DNA of 32,293 nt from Frankia alni (lineage in GTDB: Bacteria; Actinomycetota; Actinomycetes; Frankiales; Frankiaceae), in contig JAMFSN010000016.1 in assembly GCA_026225295.1 (NCBI GenBank), forward strand, positions 1-32,293, read 5' to 3'. The notes beneath the pieces were generated by a model. The model ran no database searches. It was not told the DNA's origin and was given only the letters and a program-made list of their open reading frames with translations. The stretch's first letter is position 1. Each line of letters begins with the position of its first letter. Positions 23,088 to 32,201 of this stretch are shown here, piece by piece. The position numbers were made by a program, and so were the translations under genes.

Positions 23088-23304
23088 GATCTCTCCTTTG
23101 TTCTGGCCCGTCGTCCGGGCCGGCATGAAAGAGAGCGTGCGTCCGCGGGGGCACCCCGAACGAGTGACGAGCTCGTACCGGTCCCGGCGGTCCGACAAAA
23201 GCACCAGAACATGCTGAAACCCCCGGCCGGACCACCGCCACAACGCCAGGCGCGGTCCACAATGTGTACTACCCCAGGGTCGGTCGAACGGTCATCATGG
23301 AACC

Positions 23305-24015
23305 ATGGCGATCCACTCGGACTACTGCCCGATCTCAGCCGGAGTTGAGATCCTCGGCGATCGCTGGACACCGCTGGTCATCCGCGAACTCATGGTCGGG
23401 GCCAGTGGCTTCAACGAGATCCACCGGGGGATCCCCCGGATCAGCCGCACGCTGCTTTCGCAGCGCCTGCGCTTCCTCGAACGGCACGGGATCGTCCACC
23501 GGGCCGGCGGTACCCCCGGCCGGTCCGGCAGTTACACGCTGACCGCGGCCGGCACGTCCCTGACGCCGATCGTCTGGGCGATCGGGCACTGGGCGGCCGA
23601 GTGGTTCTTTGAGGACCCCGACGACGAAGACTGCGACGGCCTGTCGCTCATCTGGCGCCTGCACCAGCACGCCATCCCGGCGAAACTTCCGCCGCGACGC
23701 ACCGTGGTCCAGCTGAGGCTGACCGGCGCCGGCGCCGCTGACGGATGGCTCATCATCGACCAGGCAACCGCCAGCGTCTGTAAGGACGATCCTGGATACG
23801 ACGTGGACCTCGCGATCGAGGCCGACACCCGCCACCTGCAGCGCTGGCTGCTCGGCCGGGCGCCCTTTCGCGAACTCGTCACCAACGGTCACGCCCGCCT
23901 GCTCGGACCCAGCCGCCTCGCCCGAGCATTCCCGACCTGGTTCGACACCTCAACCTTCACCGCGAGCATGAAGCGGGCCGAACAACACCTCACCCGCGAA
24001 ACCGTGCCCGCCTGA
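23305..24015 (+). CDS. HxlR-family regulator with SCP2-like C-terminal domain
   Basis: A 236-aa protein. The HxlR winged helix covers residues 1-105: CPISAGVEILGDRWTPLVIR, FNEIHRGIPRISRTLLSQRL and the wing GSYTLTAAGTSL. A C-terminal half (VVQLRLTGAGAADGWLIIDQ ... YDVDLAIEADTRHLQRWLLG) resembles a sterol-carrier/SCP2-like ligand-binding domain found fused to HxlR proteins in actinobacteria. HxlR regulators respond to aldehydes, quinones and redox stress. Divergence from the 23087 methyltransferase suggests that it controls that gene and itself. Confidence 0.88.
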   Translation: MAIHSDYCPISAGVEILGDRWTPLVIRELMVGASGFNEIHRGIPRISRTLLSQRLRFLERHGIVHRAGGTPGRSGSYTLTAAGTSLTPIVWAIGHWAAEWFFEDPDDEDCDGLSLIWRLHQHAIPAKLPPRRTVVQLRLTGAGAADGWLIIDQATASVCKDDPGYDVDLAIEADTRHLQRWLLGRAPFRELVTNGHARLLGPSRLARAFPTWFDTSTFTASMKRAEQHLTRETVPA

Positions 24016-24113
24016 CCCAACCTGCCCGGAATCCGCCGCACACGTCGGCATCCCCAGTGCCGCTCAACACCCCGGGTACCCGCGCCCCGCCAATCCGTGC
24101 CCCGACAGCGGCG

Positions 24114-25022
24114 TCAGACGGGCACTCCGCCGTAGGTCCGCCGCCATCTCGCCTCGAAGAAGGAAAACACACCGAAAGCAATCAGTCCGGCCGCGACGAG
24201 AACCAGCAGCCACGGTCCGACCGGCGAGGTCGCGAACGAACGCAGCACCCCGTCCAGACCTCGGGCCCGGGACGGGTGATACGTGGCCGCGGCGTAAAAA
24301 GTGGCCAGTCCGAGCGCCACGCAGATCGCGCCGCGCGCCACGTAGCCGAATTGCCCCAGCCGCACGACCGTGTCCTGCGTGTCGCGGCTCATCCAGCCCA
24401 TGCGCAGGTGGCGGGTGAAATGGCCGTCCACCCCCCACATGACCATGACCACTCCCGCACACACGATGCCGAGGCCGACCAGCACGACCAGCGCCCGTCC
24501 ACCGGGGTGGGACATGACCCGGGCGGTCAGGTCACGCGAGGTGCTGTCGCTCGAGGCGGGAGCCCGCCCGTGCATCACAAAGGTCAGGGTCGTGATGAAC
24601 GCCAAGGTGTAGGCGACCGCGCAGGCCGCCGCGTTCAGTCGATGACCGCCGGTCGGGTTCAGGCGCGCATCAGCCGCCTGAATGATCCGCCACACCGCGA
24701 GCCCGGCGAAGCCGATCGTAAGAAGCCACAACAGTAGGTAACCGAAAGGCTTGGCCGCGATCACCTCCAAGGCGCCGGAGCGGTCCGGGTCGTGGTGGGC
24801 GGACCCGAAGGCCATCATGAGTGCGATCGCGCCGATGACGAGGTAGAGAATCCCCCGCGTCACGAACCCGACCCGCGCGAACGTTTCGACTGCTCCCGAG
24901 CCGCCGGGCGTTCGACCCGACCGGCTTCGATAATTCGGCCGCTGGTAGCGACGGCGCCCCGTCCGCCGATTCGACCGCACCCGCACCGACGCGCGTTGCC
25001 TGGACCGGCCAAGCGTTGGCAT
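24114..25022 (-). CDS. DUF1206-family integral membrane protein
   Basis: A 302-aa protein with a basic N-terminal tail (residues 1-45) and six hydrophobic segments arranged as an internal repeat: GFVTRGILYLVIGAIAL in the first part and FGYVARGAICVALGLATF in the last. The R-G-x-x-Y/C repeat is characteristic of DUF1206, an actinobacterial membrane family of unknown function. GGAGGTGG precedes the ATG at 25022. The extended Arg-rich N-terminus is unusual but not exceptional. Confidence 0.88.
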   Translation of the reverse strand: MPTLGRSRQRASVRVRSNRRTGRRRYQRPNYRSRSGRTPGGSGAVETFARVGFVTRGILYLVIGAIALMMAFGSAHHDPDRSGALEVIAAKPFGYLLLWLLTIGFAGLAVWRIIQAADARLNPTGGHRLNAAACAVAYTLAFITTLTFVMHGRAPASSDSTSRDLTARVMSHPGGRALVVLVGLGIVCAGVVMVMWGVDGHFTRHLRMGWMSRDTQDTVVRLGQFGYVARGAICVALGLATFYAAATYHPSRARGLDGVLRSFATSPVGPWLLVLVAAGLIAFGVFSFFEARWRRTYGGVPV

Positions 25023-25806
<784 letters not shown>

Positions 25807-25971
25807 GGCGATCCTTCCGGGGCAGCCGTGCGCCGTCGCACTGCGTCGACAACGACTATGAAGATGGGCGGGCGGTCGCGTCGGGTCGGCAGTCTCAGCG
25901 GAGGTTAGAGCGCGCCGGGACGATGACCCCAACCGGGGACTTGGCCACCGGCCACCGCCGCCCCACCGGCC

Positions 25972-26196
25972 ATGGCCACGGATATCTATGACAGATGGGT
26001 AGCGCTCGGCGGTCCGGACGGTCCGCTGGGTAATCCGACGAGCGACAACTTCGCCCTCTACGGTGGATCGCACCGGACTGATTTCCAGAACGGCTGCATG
26101 GTAATTTCCGATGAGCGCACCGGAGTACGTGCGTGGTGCCCGAACCGCAGTGGTCCCGGCTACGTCCAAATCCTCCGGCCGTCGGCTTCCGGGTAG
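25972..26196 (+). CDS. Small LGFP-repeat protein
   Basis: A 74-aa protein containing one to one-and-a-half LGFP-type repeats: IYDRWVALGGPDGPLGNPTS, then GGSHRTDFQNGCMVIS. LGFP repeats occur in cell-wall-associated actinobacterial proteins and are thought to aid envelope attachment. No signal peptide is seen, so this may be the tail of a larger secreted protein whose front part is lost. A strong hairpin overlaps its stop codon, which marks a real transcript end. Confidence 0.55.
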   Translation: MATDIYDRWVALGGPDGPLGNPTSDNFALYGGSHRTDFQNGCMVISDERTGVRAWCPNRSGPGYVQILRPSASG

Positions 26197-26217
26197 GGCA
26201 GACCACCCTGCCCTACC
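26192..26217 (+). terminator. Strong hairpin at the end of the LGFP gene
   Basis: Perfect 10-bp arms GGTAGGGCAG / CTGCCCTACC with a 6-base loop. The stop codon of the LGFP gene lies inside the first arm. Confidence 0.75.
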
Positions 26218-26551
26218 GTCCCGGTCGGGCTCCGGAGTCGGGAAATCCCCTCGCCGCACGGATGGCGGGGAGCTTTCCCGGCCGGTGGTTGGCCGCGCCG
26301 TCCCAGTCGACGGGATCCGAATTTTGCGTCGTGGTCGGGTCGGCACGGGTGACACGGCTCCAGCCGACCAGCACCCGTAAAACAAGGTGACCTAAAAAGG
26401 AGTCACGCGCCCACGGTGAACGGCTTTCCAGTCCCTGAGCAGCTCCGCGGATCCGGTAGTCAGGGAGATGCTCCATCGCTATCACGGACGGGAAGTAGAG
26501 CGTAGCCGGCCGTCGCCCGTCGGTCTCATCGCCGTCGACCGCGAGCCGCAC
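26218..26551. other. Non-coding stretch next to the IS630 relic
   Basis: No gene is supported. The frames present are short and without domains. The IS630 remnant begins at its right border. Confidence 0.45.
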
Positions 26552-27134
26552 CTAGTGTCGCGTGAATGAAGTTGTCTTACTTTGGGGTTTCGGGGTGACG
26601 TGGGGTAGGAGGTCGTCGGCGGTCTTGGTCCAGATGAAACGTGATCCGGGGGTTACGGGCCAGCCAGGCGCGGACGGCGGGGTGTTTGTGGGTGGCGTAG
26701 TTGTCGACCACGATGTGCAGCGTGACGCGGGGGTTGGCTTTCGCGACCTGTTTGAGGAGTCGGAGGAACTCCTGGTTGCGGTGGCGGGGGTACCACTGTC
26801 CCTGGATCTGGCCGGTGGCCACGGTGAGGGCGGCGAACAGCGTCGTCGTGCCGTGCCGGACGTAGTCGTGGGTGGCCTTCTCCGGCAGACCGGGCCGCAT
26901 CGGGAAGATCGGCGCCGTCCGGTCCAAGGCTTGGACTTGGGATTTTTCATCGATCGAGAGGACGACGGCGTTCTCGGGCGGGTTCAGATAGAGCCCGACA
27001 ACGTCGCGGATCTTCGCCTCCAGGGCGGGGTCGGTGGAGAACTTGAACGTCTCCCGGCGCCAGGGCTGCAGCCCGAACCGGCGCCACACCTTCGCCACCG
27101 TCACCAGGCTCGCCTCGCGGCGGCCCCGAGTCAC
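26552..27134 (-). mobile_element. IS630-family transposase relic, N-terminally truncated and core-deleted
   Basis: The minus strand encodes TVAKVWRRFGLQPWRRETFK, then LYLNPPENAVVLSIDEKSQV with the first catalytic Asp, then HGTTTLFAALTVATGQIQGQ and VVDNYATHKHPAVRAWLARN with the second Asp. Right after NPRITFH the sequence jumps, in another frame, to the true C-terminus WTKTADDLLPHVTPKPQS ending at 26552. The third acidic residue and about 80-100 residues are missing. The N-terminal HTH half is also gone. CTAGTGTCGCGTGAATGAAG at the right border could be the surviving terminal repeat with its TA target. No left terminal repeat was found near 27134-27180. The element cannot transpose by itself. 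Confidence 0.88.
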
Positions 27135-27243
27135 GAACAGTCTCGCTCCCGGCTATTCCTCCGCCTGACTTCAGTCAACCGACCGGAATAATGAGGATGC
27201 TCGCGGCGCTCCCCTTGGCGCGTACCGACGAAGGAGGATGACC

Positions 27244-28128
27244 GTGTCCCAGACGGCGAGCACCATCTATGCCAGCCCGACCGACGTCGCCACCTACGGC
27301 GAGTACACGATCAAGCAGGATCCGGCGGACCCACGGCCGTTGTACCGGTTCACCGGCCGGATCACCGCGGACGGGTCGAGTGGCTACCGCGCCGAGCCAG
27401 GGCGCTACCACCTCTACTCGGGCTGGTTCTGCCCGTGGGCCCAGCGGGTCACGCTCCAACGCGCCCTCAACGGCCTGGAGGACGTGATCAGCGTGTCCTA
27501 TGTCGACAACAGTCGCGACGCCCGCGGTTGGGCGTTCCGCGAAACCTACGGTCCCGACCCGGTGAACGGATTCACCCTGCTCCGGGACGCCTACGAGGTG
27601 ACCGAGCCCGGGTTCGACGGCCACGTCTCGGTGCCGACGCTGTGGGACCGCGAGACCGGCAAGGTCGTGTCCAACGACTTCATCACCCTGGGCATCGATC
27701 TCGCCACCCAGTTCGGGAAGTGGTCCAACGGCGCCGACCTCTACCCCGGGCACCTTCGCGCCGAGATCGCCGAACTCGACTCCTGGATCGGACCCGCGGT
27801 CAACCGCGGCGCACACGGAGCGGCCCGGAACGAGACGGCTCGCGCGGCGCTGCTCGATGCCTTCGCCACGCTCGACGCCCGCCTCGCCGACTCCAGCTAC
27901 CTGGCCGGCGGCCAGCTGACCGAGGCCGACGTGCGGCTGTGGGTGTCTCTGGTCCGCTACCGCGGTCACACCGGCGATCTCGCCGTCCTTCCACCCCTGT
28001 CCGACTACCCCCACCTGTGGTCCTACGCCCGCGCCCTTTACCAACTCCCGGCGTTCCGCGCTACGACCGACTTCGCGACCTTCTCCGACCCCACCGCCGT
28101 CCTGGCTGGCTGGGACAGCGAGCCGTAG
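27244..28128 (+). CDS. Xi-class glutathione S-transferase / glutathionyl-hydroquinone reductase-like protein
   Basis: A 294-aa protein resembling E. coli YqjG and yeast Ecm4: YHLYSGWFCPWAQRVTLQRA has the catalytic Cys63 in a CPWA motif, then VSVPTLWDRETGKVVSNDF and the helical C-terminal domain with LTEADVRLWVSLVRYRG. The family reduces glutathionyl-hydroquinones. Actinobacteria generally make mycothiol rather than glutathione, so a mycothiol-linked or thioredoxin-like role is inferred. AAGGAGG at 27231-27237 is spaced correctly for the GTG at 27244, not for the ATG at 27238. It is monocistronic as far as can be seen. Confidence 0.9.
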   Translation: MSQTASTIYASPTDVATYGEYTIKQDPADPRPLYRFTGRITADGSSGYRAEPGRYHLYSGWFCPWAQRVTLQRALNGLEDVISVSYVDNSRDARGWAFRETYGPDPVNGFTLLRDAYEVTEPGFDGHVSVPTLWDRETGKVVSNDFITLGIDLATQFGKWSNGADLYPGHLRAEIAELDSWIGPAVNRGAHGAARNETARAALLDAFATLDARLADSSYLAGGQLTEADVRLWVSLVRYRGHTGDLAVLPPLSDYPHLWSYARALYQLPAFRATTDFATFSDPTAVLAGWDSEP

Positions 28129-28261
28129 ACCCACCGCCCGAAACGTCGCGCCCATCGGACAACAGCGGGCTGGGCGCCCCACCGCAACGGTCGCGGGAGC
28201 GCCTCGATCGGGCGACGGTGTGGTGCCGGCCACCCGATCGCTGTCCTGGCAAGATGGCGGG

Positions 28262-28615
28262 ATGGAACGTGTGCTTGGAATCGGTGGATACTTCATCAGG
28301 GCTGCCGACCCGGCAGCCCTGAGCGCGTGGTACCGCGATTGCCTGGGCCTGGACGCCGATGAGCACGGCCTGTGGCGTCAGGAAACCGGGCCGACGGTGT
28401 TCGCGACGTTCGAGTCCGAGACCGAATACTTCGGGTCCCGCGACCAGCAGACCATGATCAACTTCCGGGTCGGCGACCTGGAGGCGATGCTCGCGCAATT
28501 GCGCGCCAAGGGCGCGGACGTGGCCAAAGAAACGCAGGATATGGAGGGGGTCGGTCGATTCGGCTGGGTGACCGATCCGGCGGGCAATCGGGTCGAGCTG
28601 TGGCAGGCCGCCTGA
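28262..28615 (+). CDS. VOC-superfamily (glyoxalase/bleomycin-resistance-like) protein
   Basis: A 117-aa VOC protein: GGYFIRAADPAALSAWYRDC, then MINFRVGDLEAMLAQLRAKG and the C-terminal GWVTDPAGNRVELWQ. The final Glu of VELW is the usual metal-ligand position, and YFIRAADP marks the first beta-alpha unit. Members act as glyoxalases, dioxygenases or drug-binding proteins. The start at 28262 is set by homology; the ribosome binding site (GATGGCGGG) is modest. A decayed second VOC gene faces it on the other strand. Confidence 0.85.
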   Translation: MERVLGIGGYFIRAADPAALSAWYRDCLGLDADEHGLWRQETGPTVFATFESETEYFGSRDQQTMINFRVGDLEAMLAQLRAKGADVAKETQDMEGVGRFGWVTDPAGNRVELWQAA

Positions 28616-28667
28616 CCCGCCTTGGCGCGAGCGGTGACGTTCCGGTGGCCCCCACCGGCTCAGGCCG

Positions 28668-29113
28668 TCAGTTGACGTCGAACTCGTTGCCCCCCGGGTC
28701 TTTCATCGCGACCGCGTAGTGGTCGAGGCTCTCCGTACTCAGGACCGCGACGAGGTGTGCGTCGAGGCCGGCCAGCCGGGCGCCCCCTCCGCGTCGACGC
28801 GCTGCCGGCGGGTCTCGATCGGCACCGCGCGGCCGCCACCGGCCCCGATATCGAGGTGCAGCCGGTTCTTGACCGCTTTGTGCTCCGGGACCACCTGGAA
28901 CCAGATCCGCGGGCCCCGCCCGTCGGGATCGACGATGCAGTCCGTGCCAGCGCCCAACTCGTCCTCGGGTACCCCGAGGTCTCGCCAGTAGGCATCCCAA
29001 CTGGCGGAGCCGGCGGGAGGCTGTTCAAGCTCGTATCCCAGCGCGGCGGCCCAGAAGCGCGCGAGCGGTTAAGGGTCGGCGCAATCGATCACCAGCTGGA
29101 AGCTCGCGGCCAT
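28668..29113 (-). pseudogene. VOC-family gene with an in-frame stop and a frameshift
   Basis: The ATG at 29113, after GAGGAGAG, opens MAASFQLVIDCADP and is then cut by TAA (codon 15). The same frame continues as PLARFWAAALGYELEQPPAG, GTDCIVDPDGRGPRIWFQVV and LHLDIGAGGGRAVPIETRRQ. After RVDAE the homology moves to another frame (RLAGLDAHLVAVLSTESLDH) and ends YAVAMKDPGGNEFDVN at 28668. The family match is clear across both lesions, so the ancestral protein was about 145 aa. The TAA replaces a codon in a conserved loop. Two independent lesions make sequencing error less likely. Confidence 0.85.
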
Positions 29114-29212
29114 CGGTCTCTCCTCGGCGTCGACGCTACGTCGTCGACAGTGTGCCGGGAACCGCGGACATTTCTCCGGCCTCCCTCTCGGCGGCTGAGG
29201 CGGTCCAGGTGG

Positions 29213-30514
29213 TTACTGCATGGCGAGGAAGTGGAGTACCTGGGTGTGGGCCTCACCGTTCGCCGCCGCGTCGGCCGCGATCGTGCCGCCGAAGTCTGTG
29301 GCCTCTCGGGTGGCGGTGGTCACCGTGCTGGTGGTGATGGGGAAGTAGCCGGCGGCCCCGCCGACGCTGTGACCGGCGGCCGGGTAGCTCAGCGCGACAT
29401 CGGTGAACGGTACGTGGTGAGCGGTCCGGCGGGTGGTGATGGCCTGGGCGAACCGACACGACGACCACAGGTTGTCCTGGCCTCCGCAGATCGTCACGAC
29501 GGGACCGTTGATCTGTTCGACCGGGATGACCGAGTCCGGCGCGTCGGGCACGGCTACGCCGTGCTGGGTCCAGGCCGGTTGGTCGCTGTCGGGGTATCCC
29601 CCGGAGACGTGGTTGGACGGTGAACCGGCGATCACACCGTGGACCAGGTGGGGGTAGTCGGCGCCGAGCGGCAGCGCGGCCTCGCTGCCGTGGGAGGTGC
29701 CCCAGACCAGCACATGGGCCGGGTCGACACTGGGCTGCCGGGCCAGCAGGGTCGCGGCCCGGGCGAAGTACTCCAGCGGAATTGCTCGCAGGGTCGACGG
29801 GAGACCCGGTTCGTCGAAGTAGGCCAGCGCGAGGGTCGGGTAGCCGTGGGCGGTCAGGCTTCGGGCGAGGAACGCCGTAGACAGGCCGCCTTCCGAACCG
29901 CCGATGACGAGGACGGCGGGCCGGCGGACGGTGGTGCGGGCGGGTAGGTAGAGGTCACCGTAGATCCCCGTCGTGGCGGGCCGTTCATCGTGCTCGACCA
30001 GCCCGGCGGTGTCCGGGGTGTGGCGCACCACGGTCGTGGCGGCGACCGCCGCACCGGCGACGACGGCGCGCAGGGTCACCGTGGCCCCATGGGTGGAGAA
30101 GATGAAGGAGCTGGCCGTGGTGGGCCGGGCCGGGGTCATCAGGTCGAACAGACCCATCGGGTCGACCCCGCGATAGCTGCCCCCCGACGAGGGGTCCGCC
30201 AGCGTCACAACCCCGGCCCGGTTCGCGGTGAACTGGGCGTGGGCGGACCACTGCACACCGTAGGCGTCGACCGCCTGCGCGGTAACGGTCGTCTCCGCAC
30301 CTGGAGATAGGCCGCTGACCGTAGCGGCCACCGGCACGTCAAACAGCGCGGTCGAGGGAACCACGGTGATCGTCGGATGTGACCGCTAGCGCCCCGTGGA
30401 CCCACAGCCCACCACCGCGAGGATCACCACCAGCAGCAGCGATCCGACGGCCGGAAGGCTCCGGGTCCGGATCGGACCCGGCCTCCGACGGCTGGTTGGG
30501 CCGGGAGTTTCCAT
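29213..30514 (-). pseudogene. Lipoprotein-type acyl-CoA thioesterase/BAAT hydrolase interrupted by an amber codon
   Basis: The ATG at 30514, after GGATGGGGG, encodes a basic start, a hydrophobic stretch (LPAVGSLLLVVILAVVG) and the lipobox VVGC with Cys37. Codon 43 is TAG (30386-30388). The same frame then continues without change into a BAAT N-terminal beta domain (TALFDVPVAATVSGLSPG) and an alpha/beta hydrolase with nucleophile motif GTSHGS, GGQDNLW (Asp) and AAGHSVGG (His). Internal initiation at GTG 30364 could make a cytoplasmic 383-aa protein, but it lacks a ribosome binding site. The intact gene would make an envelope-anchored thioesterase-like hydrolase. Confidence 0.8.
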
Positions 30515-30601
30515 TGCCCCCATCCAACCGGTGAACGACCCGGCCGGCGGCCGGGTCGACGACCTCGTTACCGCGCCGAAATGCCTTACCCACCACGCCG
30601 G

Positions 30602-31255
30602 CTACGTCGATCTGGTGGAGCCGCCGCGATTGCCCAGTGACGCGAACCGGCTCTCGGTGTCGTCGAGCATCTGCTGGCGCTGCTGGGCGGATTTGTCGGT
30701 GACGCTGGCGTAGTTGATCCAGCGGAGTTTCTTGACACCGATCTTGGCGAAGGTGCCCTTGAACAGGATCTTGGTCAGCGGGTCCCGGTACCACCAACGG
30801 TAGGCCTGGTCGGGAGTCGTCATGATCGACATGACCGTGACCCCGCCGAGTCGGGTCATGCGGTTACGGAAGGGGTTGCCTTTGGCGCCGGTCAGCTCCT
30901 CGTACATGATCCCCTTGGTCAGAACCCGGTCGAGAAATCCCTTGGTCGCCGCCGGCATCGCCTCCCACCAGACCGGGAAGACGAAGGCCAGGTGATCGGC
31001 GGCGAACAGCCGTTGTTGATAGTCCCGGACCTGCGGATCGGTCGCGCTGCCCTGCCGCCAGGCCAGCAGGTCCTCGCGTGTCATAGCGGGCTGGAAGCCG
31101 TCGGCGGCCAGGTCGATCAGATCGATCTCATGCCCACCGGTTCGGGCGCCGCGGATCGCGGCGGCCGCGACCGCCGCCGAAAAACTGCGACGGTGCGGGA
31201 CATTCTCGGCCGAGGCGATCGTATACGGGTGGTCGAGCACCACCAGAACTCTCAT
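30602..31255 (-). CDS. NAD(P)H-dependent flavodoxin-fold oxidoreductase (quinone reductase type)
   Basis: A 217-aa protein: MRVLVVLDHPYTIASAENVP is the FMN/FAD-binding start, FVFPVWWEAMPAATKGFLDR is the quinone-reductase signature, and GIMYEELTGAKGNPFRNRMT and YRWWYRDPLTKILFKGTF follow. Enzymes of this fold reduce quinones or azo compounds by two electrons. The ATG at 31255 has AGGA about 9 bases upstream. It is divergent from a MarR gene with two similar palindromic sites between them, so MarR control is very likely. Confidence 0.88.
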   Translation of the reverse strand: MRVLVVLDHPYTIASAENVPHRRSFSAAVAAAAIRGARTGGHEIDLIDLAADGFQPAMTREDLLAWRQGSATDPQVRDYQQRLFAADHLAFVFPVWWEAMPAATKGFLDRVLTKGIMYEELTGAKGNPFRNRMTRLGGVTVMSIMTTPDQAYRWWYRDPLTKILFKGTFAKIGVKKLRWINYASVTDKSAQQRQQMLDDTESRFASLGNRGGSTRST

Positions 31256-31280
31256 GAATGGGTCCTGTCGGAACGGGGAC

Positions 31281-31326
31281 AGTTTCGACATCAACCGTTG
31301 CATGGGCGACGGTTGAATGTCAAACG
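31281..31326. promoter_or_regulatory. Two related operator-like sites in the quinone-reductase/MarR divergent region
   Basis: Site 1 (31281-31299) reads GTTTCGACATCAACCGTT. Site 2 (31310-31326), read on the minus strand, is CGTTTGACATTCAACCG and is itself a near-perfect palindrome centred on TTGA-ATG-TCAA. The two lie in the 91 bp between the start codons. Confidence 0.6.
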
Positions 31327-31346
31327 CTTACGGTAGGATCGGCCCC

Positions 31347-31817
31347 ATGGAGCACGGCGACCTGTCCGACCGGCTACCAGCCGACCTGCCGGACGACCTG
31401 GCGACCCTCTGGTACCTCATTCGCCGGGTCGCCGGCCTGATGGACCGTCAGGGAGACGCGTTGTTCCGCCACGAACTGGGCGTCTCCCTCGCCCAGTTCC
31501 TCGTGCTCTCCGTGGTGGACGCCTACCCCGGACGCCTCAGCCAGCAGGCCGTCGCCGACCGGCTCGGGCTGACCAAGGGCACGGTCAGCCGACAGATCGA
31601 CGCCGCCGTCGCCGCCGAGCTCATGACCGTCGAGGTCGCCCGGCACACCCGCCGCGAGAACGCCATCGCCCTCACGAAAGCCGGCACCGCCCTGGTCCGC
31701 GAAGGCGACGTGCTCCTGCAACACTCCCGCGACGCCCTGCTGGACGCGGTGACACCGACCGAACTCCCCGCCGCCCGGCACGTCCTGCAGGCGCTGTTGC
31801 AGGCCCTCGAGGCCTGA
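31347..31817 (+). CDS. MarR-family transcriptional regulator
   Basis: A 156-aa MarR protein with the full winged helix: FLVLSVVDAYPGRLSQQAVA, DRLGLTKGTVSRQIDAAVAA and wing MTVEVARHTRRENAIALTKA, then a C-terminal dimerisation helix. The ATG at 31347 has TAGGAT upstream; an in-frame ATG at 31317 lies inside the operator and is less likely. It probably represses the divergent quinone reductase and itself and is relieved by quinones or related compounds (inference from the pairing). Confidence 0.9.
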   Translation: MEHGDLSDRLPADLPDDLATLWYLIRRVAGLMDRQGDALFRHELGVSLAQFLVLSVVDAYPGRLSQQAVADRLGLTKGTVSRQIDAAVAAELMTVEVARHTRRENAIALTKAGTALVREGDVLLQHSRDALLDAVTPTELPAARHVLQALLQALEA

Positions 31818-31881
31818 CCGGAGAGTCGGACCTCGCCCGGAGGGCCGGCGATGCGATGACGGCGACTCGGTCAGCCGCGGG

Positions 31882-32130
31882 TCAGGCGGACTCCCGGAGC
31901 TCCAGGAGCAGGTCGGGAAGCTGCTGGCGGCGGGTGATCCCCAGCTTGCGGTAGGCCCGGGTCAGGTGTTGCTCGACGGTGCTCACGGTGACGACCAGTC
32001 GGGTCACGATCTGGCGGTTGCTGAATCCGCGGCCGGCGAGCGTCGCCAACCACCGCTCCGATTCGCTCAGCATCTTCGCTCCCGGCGCCGCCGTCAGCAG
32101 CCGGTCCGCGAACTTCGGTGCGGCGCTCAT
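31882..32130 (-). CDS. Small LuxR-type HTH protein
   Basis: An 82-aa protein consisting almost only of a LuxR/GerE HTH: LSESERWLATLAGRGFSNRQ, then IVTRLVVTVSTVEQHLTRAY and RKLGITRRQQLPDLL. The sequence is close to the C-terminal HTH of large LAL (MalT-like) regulators. GAAGAGGC precedes the ATG at 32130, so it may be a real stand-alone DNA-binding protein; it could also be the tail of a lost large regulator. It is divergent from the SOS-box ORF. Confidence 0.7.
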   Translation of the reverse strand: MSAAPKFADRLLTAAPGAKMLSESERWLATLAGRGFSNRQIVTRLVVTVSTVEQHLTRAYRKLGITRRQQLPDLLLELRESA

Positions 32131-32185
32131 GTCGTGCCTCTTCGGTGGTTGTGGTTGCTGGCGGGTAGGCGACATCCTGATAGTA

Positions 32186-32201
32186 TCGAACACATGTTCG
32201 A
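32186..32201 (+). promoter_or_regulatory. Perfect LexA (SOS) box overlapping a start codon
   Basis: TCGAAC-ACAT-GTTCGA exactly fits the actinobacterial LexA consensus TCGAAC-N4-GTTCGA. The ATG of the next ORF (32194-32196) lies inside it. Confidence 0.85.

Noticed and set aside
27175-28296. 373-aa minus-strand frame opposite the GST
   Set aside because: It is a shadow of the Xi-class GST reading frame.
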